Source of the DNA: Prosapia bicincta
Taxonomy: Eukaryota > Arthropoda > Insecta > Hemiptera > Cercopidae
NCBI GenBank assembly: GCA_036971475.1
Contig: JBAIZL010000002.1
Coordinates: 226,753,104 to 226,817,103, forward strand
Direction of reading: 5' to 3'
Length of the DNA stretch: 64,000 nucleotides
In this document: in pieces, positions 48,001-61,540 of the stretch
How the letters are laid out: each line of letters opens with the position of its first letter
Numbering within the stretch: position 1 is the stretch's first letter
Notes under the pieces: generated by a model
What the model was told of the DNA's origin: nothing
Database searches by the model: none
The model's input: only the letters and a program-made list of their open reading frames with translations
Made by a program: the position numbers and the translations under genes

Positions 48001-50740
48001 CCATACAGAACGTTGGTTAAGTGAACGTACAGAACGTTGGTTAAGTGACCGTACAGAACATTGATTTAGTGACCGTACAGAACGTTGGTTAGGTGGCCGT
48101 ACAGAACGTTGGTTAAGTGACCGTACAGAACGTTGGTTAAGTGACCGTACAGAACGTTGGTTAAGTGACCTTGCAGAACGTCGGTTTAGTGACCGTACAG
48201 AACGTTGGTTAAGTGAAAATACAGAACGTTGGTTAAGTGACCGTACAGAACGTTGGTTAAGTGAACGTACAGAACGTTAGTTAAGTGACCGTACAGAACG
48301 TTGGTTTAGTGAACGTACAGAACGTTGGTTAAGTGACCATAAAGAACGTTGGATAAGTAAACGTACAGAACGTTGGTTTAGTGACCGTACAGAACGTTGG
48401 TTAAGTGAACGTACTGAACGTTGGTTTAGTGACCGTACAGAACGTTGGTTAAGTGACCGTACAGAACGTTGATTAAGTGGCCGTACAAAACGTTGGTTAA
48501 GTGGTCGTACATAACGTTGGTTTAGTGACCGTACAGAACATTGATAAAGTGTCCGTACAGAACGTTGGTTAAGTGACCGTACAGAACGTTGGTTAAGTGA
48601 CCGTACCGAACGTTGGTTAAGTGAACGTACAGAACGTTGGTTAAGTGACCGTACAGAACGTCGGTTTAGTGACCGTACAGAACGTTGGTTAACTGAAAAT
48701 ACAGAACGTTGGTTAAGTGACCGTAGAGAACGTTGGTTTAGTGAACGTACAGAACGTTGGTTAAGTGAAAATACAGAACGTTGGTTAAGTAAACGTACAG
48801 AACGTTGGTTTAGTGACCATACAGAACGTTGGTTAAGTGAACGTACTGAACGTTGGTTTAGTGACCGTACAGAACGTTGGTTAAGTGACCGCACAGAATG
48901 TTGATTAAGTGGCCGTACAAAACGTTGGTTAAGTGGTCGTACAGAACGTCGGTTTAGTGACCGTACAGAACATTGATAAAGTGTCCGTACAGAACGTTGG
49001 TTAAGTGTCCGTACCGTACGTTGATTACATGACCGTACAGAACGTTGATTAAGTGACCGTACAGAACGTTGGTTAAGTGGCCGCACAGAACGTTGGTTAA
49101 GTGGTCGTACAGAACGATGGTTAGGTGGCCGTACAGAACGTGGGTAAATGACCGTATAGAACTATGGTTAGGTGACCATACAGAACGTTGATTAAGTGGC
49201 CGTATAGAACATTGGTTAAGTGATCGTATAGAACGTTGGTTTAGTGACCGTACAGAACGTTAGTTAAGTGACCGTACAGAACGTTGGTTAAGTGGCCGTA
49301 CAGTACGTTGATTAAATGACCGTACAGAACGTTGATTAAGTGACCGTACAGAAAGTTGGTTAAGTGGCCGTACAGAACGATGGTTAGGTGGCCGTACAGA
49401 ACGTTGGTTAAGTGGCCGTACAGAACGTTGGTTAAGTGGTCGTACAGAACGATGGTTAGGTGGCCGTACAGAACGTTGGTTTAGTGACCGTACAGAACGT
49501 TGGTTAAGTGGCCGTGCAGTAAGTTGATTAAATGACCGTACAGAACGTTGGTTAAGTGGCCGTACAGAACGTTAATTAATTGGCCGTACAGAACGATGGT
49601 TAGGTGGCCGTACAGAACGTTGGTTAAGTGCCCGTATAGAACTATGGTTAGGTGGCCACACAGAACGTTGGTCAAGTGGCCGTACAGAACTATGTCTAAT
49701 TGACCGAACAGAACGTTTGTTAGGTGACCGTACAGAACGTTGGTTTAGTGACCGTACAGAACGTTGGTTAAGTGATCGTACAGAACGTTGGTTAAGTGAC
49801 CGTACAGAACGTTGGTTAAGTGAACGTACAGAACGCTGGTTTAGTGACCGTACAGAACGTTGCTTAAGTGAACGTACAGAACGTTGGTCAAGTGACCGTA
49901 CAGAACGTTGGTTAAGTGAACGTACAGAACGTTGGTTTAGTGACCGTACAGAACGTTGCTTAAGTGAACGTACAGAACGTTGGTCAAGTGACCGTACAGA
50001 ACGTTGGTTAAGTGACCGTATAGAACGTTGCTTAAGTGGCCGTACAAAACGTTGGTTAAGTGACCGTACAGAACGTTGTTTAAGTGGCTGTACAGAACGA
50101 TGGTTTAGTGACCGTACAGAACGTTGGTTAAGTGACCGTACAGAACGTTGGTTAAGTGAACGAAAGAACGTTGGTTTAGTGACCGTACAGAACGTTGTTT
50201 AAGTGGCCGTACAGAACGTTGGTTTAGTGACCGTACAGAACGTTGGTTAAGTGACCGTACAGAACGTTGGTTAAGTGGCCGGACAGAACGTTGGTTCAAT
50301 GACCGTACAGAACGTTGGTTTTGTGACCGTACAGAACGTTAGTTAAGTGAACGTACAGAACGTTGGTTTAGTGACCGTACAGAACGTTGGTTAAGTGAAC
50401 GACAGAACTTTGGTTTAGTGACCGTACAGAACGTTGGTTAAGTGACCGTACAGAACGTTGGTTAAGTGACCGTACAGAACGTTGGTTAAGTGACCGTACA
50501 GAACGTTGGTTTAGTGAACGTACAGAACGTTGGTTAAGTGACCATACAGAACGTTGGTTAAGTGAACGTACAGAACGTTGGTTAAGTGACCGTACAGAAC
50601 ATTGATTTAGTGACCGTACAGAACGTTGGTTAGGTGGCCGTACAGAACGTTGGTTAAGTGACCGTACAGAACGTTGGTTAAGTGACCGTACAGTACGTTG
50701 GTAAAGTGACCGTGCAGAACGTTTGTTAAGTGAACGTACA
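45000..50740 (+). repeat. Large duplicated block, copy B (partner 36200-42040)
   Basis: This is the right copy of the 8,701-offset duplication, with a 48-bp loss near 45150 relative to copy A. It carries the same internal markers: the GAACGACAG monomers, AACATTGATAAAG followed by GTACCGTACG, the TTGGTAAATGACC monomer near 47341, and the TTACATGACC monomer near 49025. After 50741 it continues with GTTTAGTGAACG and then diverges from copy A. Confidence 0.88.
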
Positions 50741-51021
50741 GAACGTTGGTTTAGTGAACGTACAGAACGTTGGTTAAGTGACCATACAGAACGTTGGTTA
50801 AGTGAACGTACAGAACGTTGGTTAAGTGACCGTACAGAACATTGATTTAGTGACCGTACAGAACGTCGGTTTAGTGACCGTACAGAACGTTGGTTAAGTG
50901 AAAACACAGAACGTTGGTTAAGTGACCGTACAGAACGTGGGTTAAGTGAACGTACAGAACGTTGGTTAAGTGACCGTACAGAACGTTGGTTTAGTGAACG
51001 TACAGAATGTTGGTTAAGTGA

Positions 51022-54000
51022 CCATAAAGAACGTTGGTTAAGTAAACGTACAGAACGTTGGTTTAGTGACCGTACAGAACTTTGGTTAAGTTAACGTACT
51101 GAACGTTGGTTTAGTGACCGTACAGAACGTTGGTTAAGTGACCGTACAGAACGTTAGTTAAGTGTCCGTACAGAACGTTGGTTAAGTGTCCGTACCGTAC
51201 GTTGATTAAATGACCGTACAGAACGTTGATTAAGTGACCGTACAGAACGTTGGTTAGGTGGCCGTACAGAACGTTGGTTAGGTGCCCGTATAGAACTGTG
51301 GTTAGGTGGCCGTACAGAACGTTGGTTAAGTGACCGTACAGAACGTTGACTAAGTGACCGTACAGAACGTTGGCTAAGTGACCGTACAGAACGTTGGTTT
51401 AGTGACCGTAGAGAACGTTGGTTAAGTGACCGTACAGAACGTTGTTTAAGTGGCCGTATAGAACGTTTGTTAAGTGAGCGTACAGAACGTTGGTTAAGTG
51501 GCCGTACAGAACATTGGTTAAGTGACCGTACAGAACGTTGTTTAAGTGGCCGTACAGAACGTTGGTTTAGTGACCGTACAGAACGTTGGTTAAGTGTCCG
51601 TACAGTTCGTTGGTTAAGTGCCCATATAGAACTATGGTTAGGTGGCCGTACAGAACGTTGACTAATTGACCGTACAGATCGTTGGTTGGGTGACCGTACA
51701 GAACGTTGGTTTAGTGACCGCACAGAACGTTGCTTAAGTGAACGTACAGAACGTTGGTCAAGTGACCGTACAGAACGTTGGTTAAGTGAACGTACAGAAC
51801 GTTGGTTTAGTGACCGTACAGAACGTTGCTTAAGTGAACGTACAGAACATTGGTCAAGTGACCGTACAGAACGTTGGTTAAGTGACCGTACAGAACGTTG
51901 GTTAAGTGAACGTACAAAACGTTGGTTTAGTGAACGTACAGAACGTTGGTTAAGTGACCATAAAGAACGTTGGTTAAGTAAACGTACAGAACGTTGGTTT
52001 AGTGACCGTACAGAACGTTGGTTAAGTTAACGTACTGAACGTTGGTTTAGTGACCGTACAGAACGTTGGTTAAGTGACCGTACGGAACGTTAGTTAAGTG
52101 TCCGTACAGAACGTTGGTTAAGTGTCCGTACCGTACGTTGATTAAATGACCGTACAGAACGTTGATTAAGTGACCGTACAGAACGATGGTTAGGTGGCCG
52201 TACAGAACGTTGGTTAAGTGCCCGTATAGAACTGTGGTTAGGTGGCCGTACAGAACGTTGGTTAAGTGACCGTACAGAACGTTGACTAAGTGACCGTACA
52301 GAACGTTGTTTAAGTGGCCGTACAGAACGTTGGTTAAGTGACCGTACAGAACGTTGTTTAAGTGGCCGTACAGAACGTTGGTTTAGTGACCGTACAGAAC
52401 GTTGGTTAAATAGCCGTACAGAACGTTGGTTAAGTGGCCGTACAGTTCGTTGGTTAAGTGCCCATATGGAACTATGGTTAGGTGGCCGTACAGAACGTTG
52501 ACTAATTGACCGTACAGATCGTTGGTTGGGTGACCGTACAGAACGTTGGTTTAGTGACCGCACAGAACGTTGCTTAAGTGAACGAACAGAACGTTGGTCA
52601 AGTGACCGTACAGAACGTTGGTTAAGTGACCGTACAGAACGTTGGTTAAGTGATCGTACAGAACGTTGGTAAAATGACCGTATAGAACGTTGGTTAAGTG
52701 GCCGTACAAAACGTTGGTTAAGTGACCGTACAGAACGTTGTTTAATTGGCCGTACAGAACGTTGGTTTAGTGACCGTACAGAACGGTGGTTAAGTGACCG
52801 TACAGAACGTTGGTTAAGTGAACGACAGAACGTTGGTTTAGTGACCGTACAGAACGTTGTTTAAGTGGCCGTACAGAACGTTTGTTAAGTGACCGTACAG
52901 AACGTTGTTTAAGTGGCCGTACAGAACGTTGGTTAAGTGACCGTACAGAACGTTGGTTAAGTGACCGTAGAGAACGTTGGTTAAGTGAACGTACAGAACG
53001 TTGGTTTAGTGACCGTACATAACGTTGGTTAAGTGAACGACAGAACGTTGGTTTAGTGACCGTACAGAACGTTGGTTAAGTGAACGTACAGAACGTTGGT
53101 TATGTGACCGTACAGAACGTTGGTTAAGTGACCGTACAGAACGTTGATTAAGTGACCGTACAGAACGTTGGTTTAGTGAACGTACAGAACGTTGGTTAAG
53201 TGACCATACAGAACGTTGGTTAAGTGAACGTACAGAACGTTGGTTAAATGACCGTACAGAACATTGATTTAGTGACCGTACAGAACGTTGGTTAGGTGGC
53301 CGTACAGAACGTTGGTTAAGTGACCGTACAGAACGTTGGTTAAGTGACCGTACAGAACGTTGGTTAAGTGAACGTACAGAACGTTGGTTAAGTGAACGTA
53401 CAGAACGTTGGTTAAGTGACCGTACAGAACGTCGGTTTAGTGACCGTACAGAACGTTGGTTAAGTGAAAATACAGAACGTTGGTTCAGTGACCGTACAGA
53501 ACGTGGGTTAAGTGAACGTACAGAACGTTGGTTAAGTGACCGTACAGAACGTTGGTTTAGTGAACGTACAGAACGTTGGTTAAGTGACCATAAAGATCGT
53601 TGGTTAAGTAAACGTACAGAACGTTGGTTTAGTGACCGTACAGATCGTTGGTTAAGTGAACGTACTGAACGTTGGTTTAGTGACCGTACAGAACGTTGGT
53701 TAAGTGACCGTACAGAACGTTGGTTAAGTGGTCGTACAGAACGTTGGTTTAGTGACCGTACAGAACATTGATAAAGTGTCCGTACAGAACGTTGGTTAAG
53801 TGTCCGTACCGTACGTTGATTAAATGACCGTACAGAATGATGATTAAGTGACCGTACAGAACGTTGGTTAAGTGGCCGCACAGAACGTTGGTTAAGTGGT
53901 CTTACAGAACGATGGTTAGGTGGCCGTACAGAACGTTGGTTAAGTAACCGTATAGAATTATGGTTAGGTGGCCGTACAGAACGTTGGTTAAGTGGTCGTA

Positions 54001-57000
54001 TAGAACGTTGGTTAAATGTCCGTACAGAACGTTGGTTAATTGACCATACAGAACGTTGATTAAGTGACCTTTCAGAACGTTGGTTAAGTGACCGTACAGT
54101 ACGTTGGTAAATGATCGTACAGAACGTCGGTTTAGTGAATGTACAGCACGTTGGTTAAGTGACCGTACAGAACGGTGGTTAGGTGACCGTACAAAACGTT
54201 GGTTAAGTGATCGTATAGAACGTTGGTTAAGTGACAGTACAGAACGTTGGTTAAGTGACCGTACAGATCGTTGATTAAGTGACCTTTCAGAACGTTGGTC
54301 AAGTGACCGTACAGAACGTTGGTTAAGTGACAGTACAGAACATTGGTTTAGTGAACGTACAGCACGTTGGTTAAGTGACCGTACAGAACGTTGGTTAGGT
54401 GTCCGTACAGAACGTTGGTTAAGTGACCGTACAGAACGTTGGTTAAGTGACCGTACAGAACGTTGGTTTAGTGAACGTACAGAACGTTGGTTAAGTGACC
54501 ATACAGAACGTTGGTTAAGTGAACGTACAGAACGTTGGTTAAGTGACCGTACAGAACATTGATTTAGTGACCGTACAGAACGTTGGTTAGGTGGCCGTAC
54601 AGAACGTTGGTTAAGTGACCGTACAGAACGTTGGTTAAGTGACCGTACAGAACGTTGGTTAAGTGACCGTACAGAACGTTGGTTAAGTGAACGTACAGAA
54701 CTTTGGTTAAGTGACCGTACAGAACGTCGGTTTAGTGACCGTACAGAACGTTGGTTAAGTGAAAATACAGAACGTTGGTTAAGTGACCGTACAGAACGTT
54801 GGTTAAGTGAACGTACAGAACGTTGGTTAAGTGACCGTACAGAACGTTGGTTTAGTGAACGTACAGAACGTTGGTTAAGTGACCATAAAGAACGTTGGAT
54901 AAGTAAACGTACAGAACGTTGGTTTAGTGACCGTACAGAACGTTGGTTAAGTGAACGTACTGAACGTTGGTTTAGTGACCGTACAGAACGTTGGTTAAGT
55001 GACCGTACAGAACGTTGATTAAGTGGCCGTACAAAACGTTGGTTAAGTGGTCGTACATAACGTTGGTTTAGTGACCGTACAGAACATTGATAAAGTGTCC
55101 GTACAGAACGTTGGTTAAGTGACCGTACAGAACGTTGGTTAAGTGACCGTACAGAACGTTGGTTAAGTGAACGTACAGAACGTTGGTTAAGTGACCGTAC
55201 AGAACGTCGGTTTAGTGACCGTACAGAACGTTGGTTAACTGAAAATACAGAACGTTGGTTAAGTGACCGTAGAGAACGTTGGTTTAGTGAACGTACAGAA
55301 CGTTGGTTAAGTGACAAAAAAGAACGTTGGTTAAGTAAACGTACAGAACGTTGGTTTAGTGACCGTACAGAACTTTGGTTAAGTTAACGTACTGAACGTT
55401 GGTTTAGTGACCGTACAGAACGTTGGTTAAGTGACCGTACAGAACGTTAGTTAAGTGTCCGTACAGAACGTTGGTTAAGTGTCCGTACCGTACGTTGATT
55501 AAATGACCGTACAGAACGTTGATTAAGTGACCGTACAGAACGTTGGTTAGGTGGCCGTACAGAACGTTGGTTAGGTGCCCGTATAGAACTGTGGTTAGGT
55601 GGCCGTACAGAACGTTGGTTAAGTGACCGTACAGAACGTTGACTAAGTGACCGTACAGAACGTTGGCTAAGTGACCGTACAGAACGTTGGTTTAGTGACC
55701 GTAGAGAACGTTGGTTAAGTGACCGTACAGAACGTTGTTTAAGTGGCCGTATAGAACGTTTGTTAAGTGAGCGTACAGAACGTTGGTTAAGTGGCCGTAC
55801 AGAACATTGGTTAAGTGACCGTACAGAACGTTGTTTAAGTGGCCGTACAGAACGTTGGTTTAGTGACCGTACAGAACGTTGGTTAAGTGTCCGTACAGTT
55901 CGTTGGTTAAGTGCCCATATAGAACTATGGTTAGGTGGCCGTACAGAACGTTGACTAATTGACCGTACAGATCGTTGGTTGGGTGACCGTACAGAACGTT
56001 GGTTTAGTGACCGCACAGAACGTTGCTTAAGTGAACGTACAGAACGTTGGTCAAGTGACCGTACAGAACGTTGGTTAAGTGAACGTACAGAACGTTGGTT
56101 TAGTGACCGTACAGAACGTTGCTTAAGTGAACGTACAGAACATTGGTCAAGTGACCGTACAGAACGTTGGTTAAGTGACCGTACAGAACGTTGGTTAAGT
56201 GAACGTACAAAACGTTGGTTTAGTGAACGTACAGAACGTTGGTTAAGTGACCATAAAGAACGTTGGTTAAGTAAACGTACAGAACGTTGGTTTAGTGACC
56301 GTACAGAACGTTGGTTAAGTTAACGTACTGAACGTTGGTTTAGTGACCGTACAGAACGTTGGTTAAGTGACCGTACGGAACGTTAGTTAAGTGTCCGTAC
56401 AGAACGTTGGTTAAGTGTCCGTACCGTACGTTGATTAAATGACCGTACAGAACGTTGATTAAGTGACCGTACAGAACGTTGGTTAGGTGGCCGTACAGAA
56501 CGTTGGTTAAGTGCCCGTATAGAACTGTGGTTAGGTGGCCGTACAGAACGTTGGTTAAGTGACCGTACAGAACGTTGACTAAGTGACCGTACAGAACGTT
56601 GTTTAAGTGGCCGTACAGAACGTTGGTTAAGTGACCGTACAGAACGTTGTTTAAGTGGCCGTACAGAACGTTGGTTTAGTGACCGTACAGAACGTTGGTT
56701 AAATAGCCGTACAGAACGTTGGTTAAGTGGCCGTACAGTTCGTTGGTTAAGTGCCCATATGGAACTATGGTTAGGTGGCCGTACAGAACGTTGACTAATT
56801 GACCGTACAGATCGTTGGTTGGGTGACCGTACAGAACGTTGGTTTAGTGACCGCACAGAACGTTGCTTAAGTGAACGTACAGAACGTTGGTCAAGTGACC
56901 GTACAGAACGTTGGTTAAGTGACCGTACAGAACGTTGGTTAAGTGATCGTACAGAACGTTGGTAAAATGACCGTATAGAACGTTGGTTAAGTGGCCGTAC

Positions 57001-59653
57001 AAAACGTTGGTTAAGTGACCGTACAGAACGTTGTTTAATTGGCCGTACAGAACGTTGGTTTAGTGACCGTACAGAACGGTGGTTAAGTGACCGTACAGAA
57101 CGTTGGTTAAGTGAACGACAGAACGTTGGTTTAGTGACCGTACAGAACGTTGTTTAAGTGGCCGTACAGAACGTTTGTTAAGTGACCGTACAGAACGTTG
57201 TTTAAGTGGCCGTACAGAACGTTGGTTAAGTGACCGTACAGAACGTTGGTTAAGTGACCGTAGAGAACGTTGGTTAAGTGAACGTACAGAACGTTGGTTT
57301 AGTGACCGTACATAACGTTGGTTAAGTGAACGACAGAACGTTGGTTTAGTGACCGTACAGAACGTTGGTTAAGTGAACGTACAGAACGTTGGTTATGTGA
57401 CCGTACAGAACGTTGGTTAAGTGACCGTACAGAACGTTGATTAAGTGACCGTACAGAACGTTGGTTTAGTGAACGTACAGAACGTTGGTTAAGTGACCAT
57501 ACAGAACGTTGGTTAAGTGAACGTACAGAACGTTGGTTAAATGACCGTACAGAACATTGATTTAGTGACCGTACAGAACGTTGGTTAGGTGGCCGTACAG
57601 AACGTTGGTTAAGTGACCGTACAGAACGTTGGTTAAGTGACCGTACAGAACGTTGGTTAAGTGAACGTACAGAACGTTGGTTAAGTGAACGTACAGAACG
57701 TTGGTTAAGTGACCGTACAGAACGTCGGTTTAGTGACCGTACAGAACGTTGGTTAAGTGAAAATACAGAACGTTGGTTCAGTGACCGTACAGAACGTGGG
57801 TTAAGTGAACGTACAGAACGTTGGTTAAGTGACCGTACAGAACGTTGGTTTAGTGAACGTACAGAACGTTGGTTAAGTGACCATAAAGATCGTTGGTTAA
57901 GTAAACGTACAGAACGTTGGTTTAGTGACCGTACAGATCGTTGGTTAAGTGAACGTACTGAACGTTGGTTTAGTGACCGTACAGAACGTTGGTTAAGTGA
58001 CCGTACAGAACGTTGGTTAAGTGGTCGTACAGAACGTTGGTTTAGTGACCGTACAGAACATTGATAAAGTGTCCGTACAGAACGTTGGTTAAGTGTCCGT
58101 ACCGTACGTTGATTAAATGACCGTACAGAACGATGATTAAGTGACCGTACAGAACGTTGGTTAAGTGGCCGCACAGAACGTTGGTTAAGTGGTCTTACAG
58201 AACGATGGTTAGGTGGCCGTACAGAACGTTGGTTAAGTAACCGTATAGAATTATGGTTAGGTGGCCGTACAGAACGTTGGTTAAGTGGTCGTATAGAACG
58301 TTGGTTAAATGTCCGTACAGAACGTTGGTTAATTGACCATACAGAACGTTGATTAAGTGACCTTTCAGAACGTTGGTTAAGTGACCGTACAGTACGTTGG
58401 TAAATGATCGTACAGAACGTCGGTTTAGTGAATGTACAGCACGTTGGTTGAGTGACCGTACAGAACGGTGGTTAGGTGACCGTACAAAACGTTGGTTAAG
58501 TGATCGTATAGAACGTTGGTTAAGTGACAGTACAGAACGTTGGTTAAGTGACCGTACAGATCGTTGATTAAGTGACCTTTCAGAACGTTGGTCAAGTGAC
58601 CGTACAGAACGTTGGTTAAGTGACAGTACAGAACATTGGTTTAGTGAACGTACAGCACGTTGGTTAAGTGACCGTACAGAACGTTGGTTAGGTGTCCGTA
58701 CAGAACGTTGGTTAAGTGACCGTACAGAACGTTGGTTAAGTGACCGTACAGAACGTTGGTTTAGTGAACGTACAGAACGTTGGTTAAGTGACCATACAGA
58801 ACGTTGGTTAAGTGAACGTACAGAACGTTGGTTAAGTGACCGTACAGAACATTGATTTAGTGACCGTACAGAACGTTGGTTAGGTGGCCGTACAGAACGT
58901 TGGTTAAGTGACCGTACAGAACGTTGGTTAAGTGACCGTACAGAACGTTGGTTAAGTGACCGTACAGAACGTTGGTTAAGTGAACGTACAGAACTTTGGT
59001 TAAGTGACCGTACAGAACGTCGGTTTAGTGACCGTACAGAACGTTGGTTAAGTGAAAATACAGAACGTTGGTTAAGTGACCGTACAGAACGTTGGTTAAG
59101 TGAACGTACAGAACGTTGGTTAAGTGACCGTACAGAACGTTGGTTTAGTGAACGTACAGAACGTTGGTTAAGTGACCATAAAGAACGTTGGATAAGTAAA
59201 CGTACAGAACGTTGGTTTAGTGACCGTACAGAACGTTGGTTAAGTGAACGTACTGAACGTTGGTTTAGTGACCGTACAGAACGTTGGTTAAGTGACCGTA
59301 CAGAACGTTGATTAAGTGGCCGTACAAAACGTTGGTTAAGTGGTCGTACATAACGTTGGTTTAGTGACCGTACAGAACATTGATAAAGTGTCCGTACAGA
59401 ACGTTGGTTAAGTGACCGTACAGAACGTTGGTTAAGTGACCGTACAGAACGTTGGTTAAGTGAACGTACAGAACGTTGGTTAAGTGACCGTACAGAACGT
59501 CGGTTTAGTGACCGTACAGAACGTTGGTTAACTGAAAATACAGAACGTTGGTTAAGTGACCGTAGAGAACGTTGGTTTAGTGAACGTACAGAACGTTGGT
59601 TAAGTGACAAAAAAGAACGTTGGTTAAGTAAACGTACAGAACGTTGGTTTAGT
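51022..59653 (+). repeat. 4,293-bp tandem duplication
   Basis: Positions about 51022-55314 and 55315-59607 are near-identical at an offset of 4,293 bp, with the match running on to about 59653. Landmarks pair at 51154 and 55447, 52090 and 56383, 53006 and 57299, and 53902 and 58195. Only scattered base differences are visible, for example AACGATGG near 52182 against AACGTTGG at 56475. Each copy contains two versions, 936 bp (39 monomers) apart, of a shorter unit. The duplication is probably the youngest large event in the window. Confidence 0.9.
51154..52563 (+). repeat. 936-bp offset internal duplication
   Basis: A series beginning with the TTAGTTAAGTGTCCG monomer and the GTACCGTACG monomer appears at 51154 and again at 52090, 936 bp or 39 monomers apart. 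The pair is itself copied at 55447 and 56383. Single related copies lie at 35213, 36747, 45448 and 60698, making eight in all. The second member of each pair lacks several monomers in its middle. Confidence 0.82.
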
Positions 59654-61540
59654 GACCATACAGAACGTTGGTTAAGTGAACGTACTGAACGTTGGTTTAG
59701 TGACCGTACAGAACGTTGGTTAAGTGACCGCACAGAATGTTGATTAAGTGGCCGTACAAAACGTTGGTTAAGTGGTCGTACAGAACGTCGTTTTAGTGAC
59801 CGTACAGAACATTGATAAAGTGTCCGTACAGAACGTTGGTTAAGTGTCCGTACCGTACGTTGATTAAATGACCGTACAGAACGTTGATTAAGTGACCGTA
59901 CAGAACGTTGGTTAAGTGGCCGCACAGAACGTGGGTAAATGACCGTACAGAACGTTGGTTTTGTGACCGTACAGAACGTTGGTTAAGTGAACGTACAGAA
60001 CGTTGGTTTAGTGACCGTACAGAACGTTGGTTAAGTGAACGACAGAACTTTGGTTTAGTGACCGTACAGAACGTTGGTTAAGTGACCGTACAGAACGTTG
60101 GTTAAGTGACCGTACAGAACGTTGGTTAAGTGACCGTACAGAACGTTGGTTTAGTGAACGTACAGAACGTTGGTTAAGTGACCATACAGAACGTTGGTAA
60201 AGTAAACGTACAGAACGTTGGTTAAGTGACCGTACAGAACATTGATTTAGTGACCGTACAGAACGTTGGTTAGGTGGCCGTACAGAACGTTGGTTAAGTG
60301 ACCGTACAGAACGTTGGTTAAGTGACCGTACAGTACGTTGGTTAAGTGACCGTGCAGAACGTTTGTTAAGTGAACGTACAGAACGTTGGTTAAGTGACCG
60401 TACAGAACGTCGGTTTAGTGACCGTACAGAACGTTGGTTAAGTGAAAACACAGAACGTTGGTTAAGTGACCGTACAGAACGTGGGTTAAGTGAACGTACA
60501 GAACGTTGGTTAAGTGACCGTACAGAACGTTGGTTTAGTGAACGTACAGAACGTTGGTTAAGTGACCATAAAGAACGTTGGTTAAGTAAACGTACAGAAC
60601 GTTGGTTTAGTGACCGTACAGAACGTTGGTTAAGTTAACGTACTGAACGTTGGTTTAGTGACCGTACAGAACGTTGGTTAAGTGACCGTACAGAACGTTA
60701 GTTAAGTGTCCGTACAGAACGTTGGTTAAGTGTCCGTACCGTACGTTGATTAAATGACCGTACAGAACGTTGATTAAGTGACCGTACAGAACGTTGGTTA
60801 GGTGGCCGTACAGAACGTTGGTTAAGTGCCCGTATAGAACTGTGGTTAGGTGGCCGTACAGAACGTTGGTTAAGTGACCGTACAGAACGTTGACTAAGTG
60901 ACCGTACAGAACGTTGGTTAAGTGACCGAACAGAACGTTGGTTTAGTGACCGTAGAGAACGTTGGTTAAGTGACCGTACAGAACGTTGTTTAAGTGGCCG
61001 TACAGAACGTTTGTTAAGTGACCGTTCAGAACGTTGGTTAAGTGGCCGTACAGAACGTTGGTTAAGTGACCGTACAGAACGTTGTTTAAGTGGCCGTACA
61101 GAACGTTGGTTTAGTGACCGTACAGAACGTTGGTTAAATGGCCGTACAGAACGTTGGTTAAGTGGCCGTACATTTCGTTGGTTAAGTGCCCATATAGAAC
61201 TATGGTTAGGTGGCCGTACAGAACGTTGACTAATTGACCGTACAGATCGTTGGTTGGGTGACCGTACAGAACGTTGGTTTAGTGACCGCACAGAACGTTG
61301 CTTAAGTGAACGTACAGAACGTTGGTCAAGTGACCGTACAGAACGTTGGTTAAGTGACCGTACAGAACGTTGGTTAAGTGATCGTACAGAACGTTGGTAA
61401 AATGACCGTATAGAACGTTGGTTAAGTGGCCGTACAAAACGTTGGTTAAGTGACCGTACAGAACGTTGTTTAAGTGGCCGTACAGAACGTTGGTTTAGTG
61501 ACCGTACAGAACGGTGGTTAAGTGACCGTACAGAACGTTT
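59653..61540 (+). repeat. Array III segment related to 34500-36000
   Basis: After the 4,293-bp pair the array first resembles 40100-40390, then follows the order of 34480-35750. The run at 60008-60451 resembles 34523-34966, and 60698-61291 is the eighth member of the series seen at 35213. A monomer with GTACATTTCG near 61168 and one with CGTTCAGAACG near 61023 are private variants. Confidence 0.78.

Noticed and set aside
58195..59925. 576-codon minus-strand ORF, and the many other frames of 60 to 470 codons in the arrays
   Set aside because: They are products of a 24-bp (eight-codon) period. Several frames are open over the same DNA, they begin and end at random variant monomers, and equivalent loci are broken by TGA, TAG or 1-bp indels.
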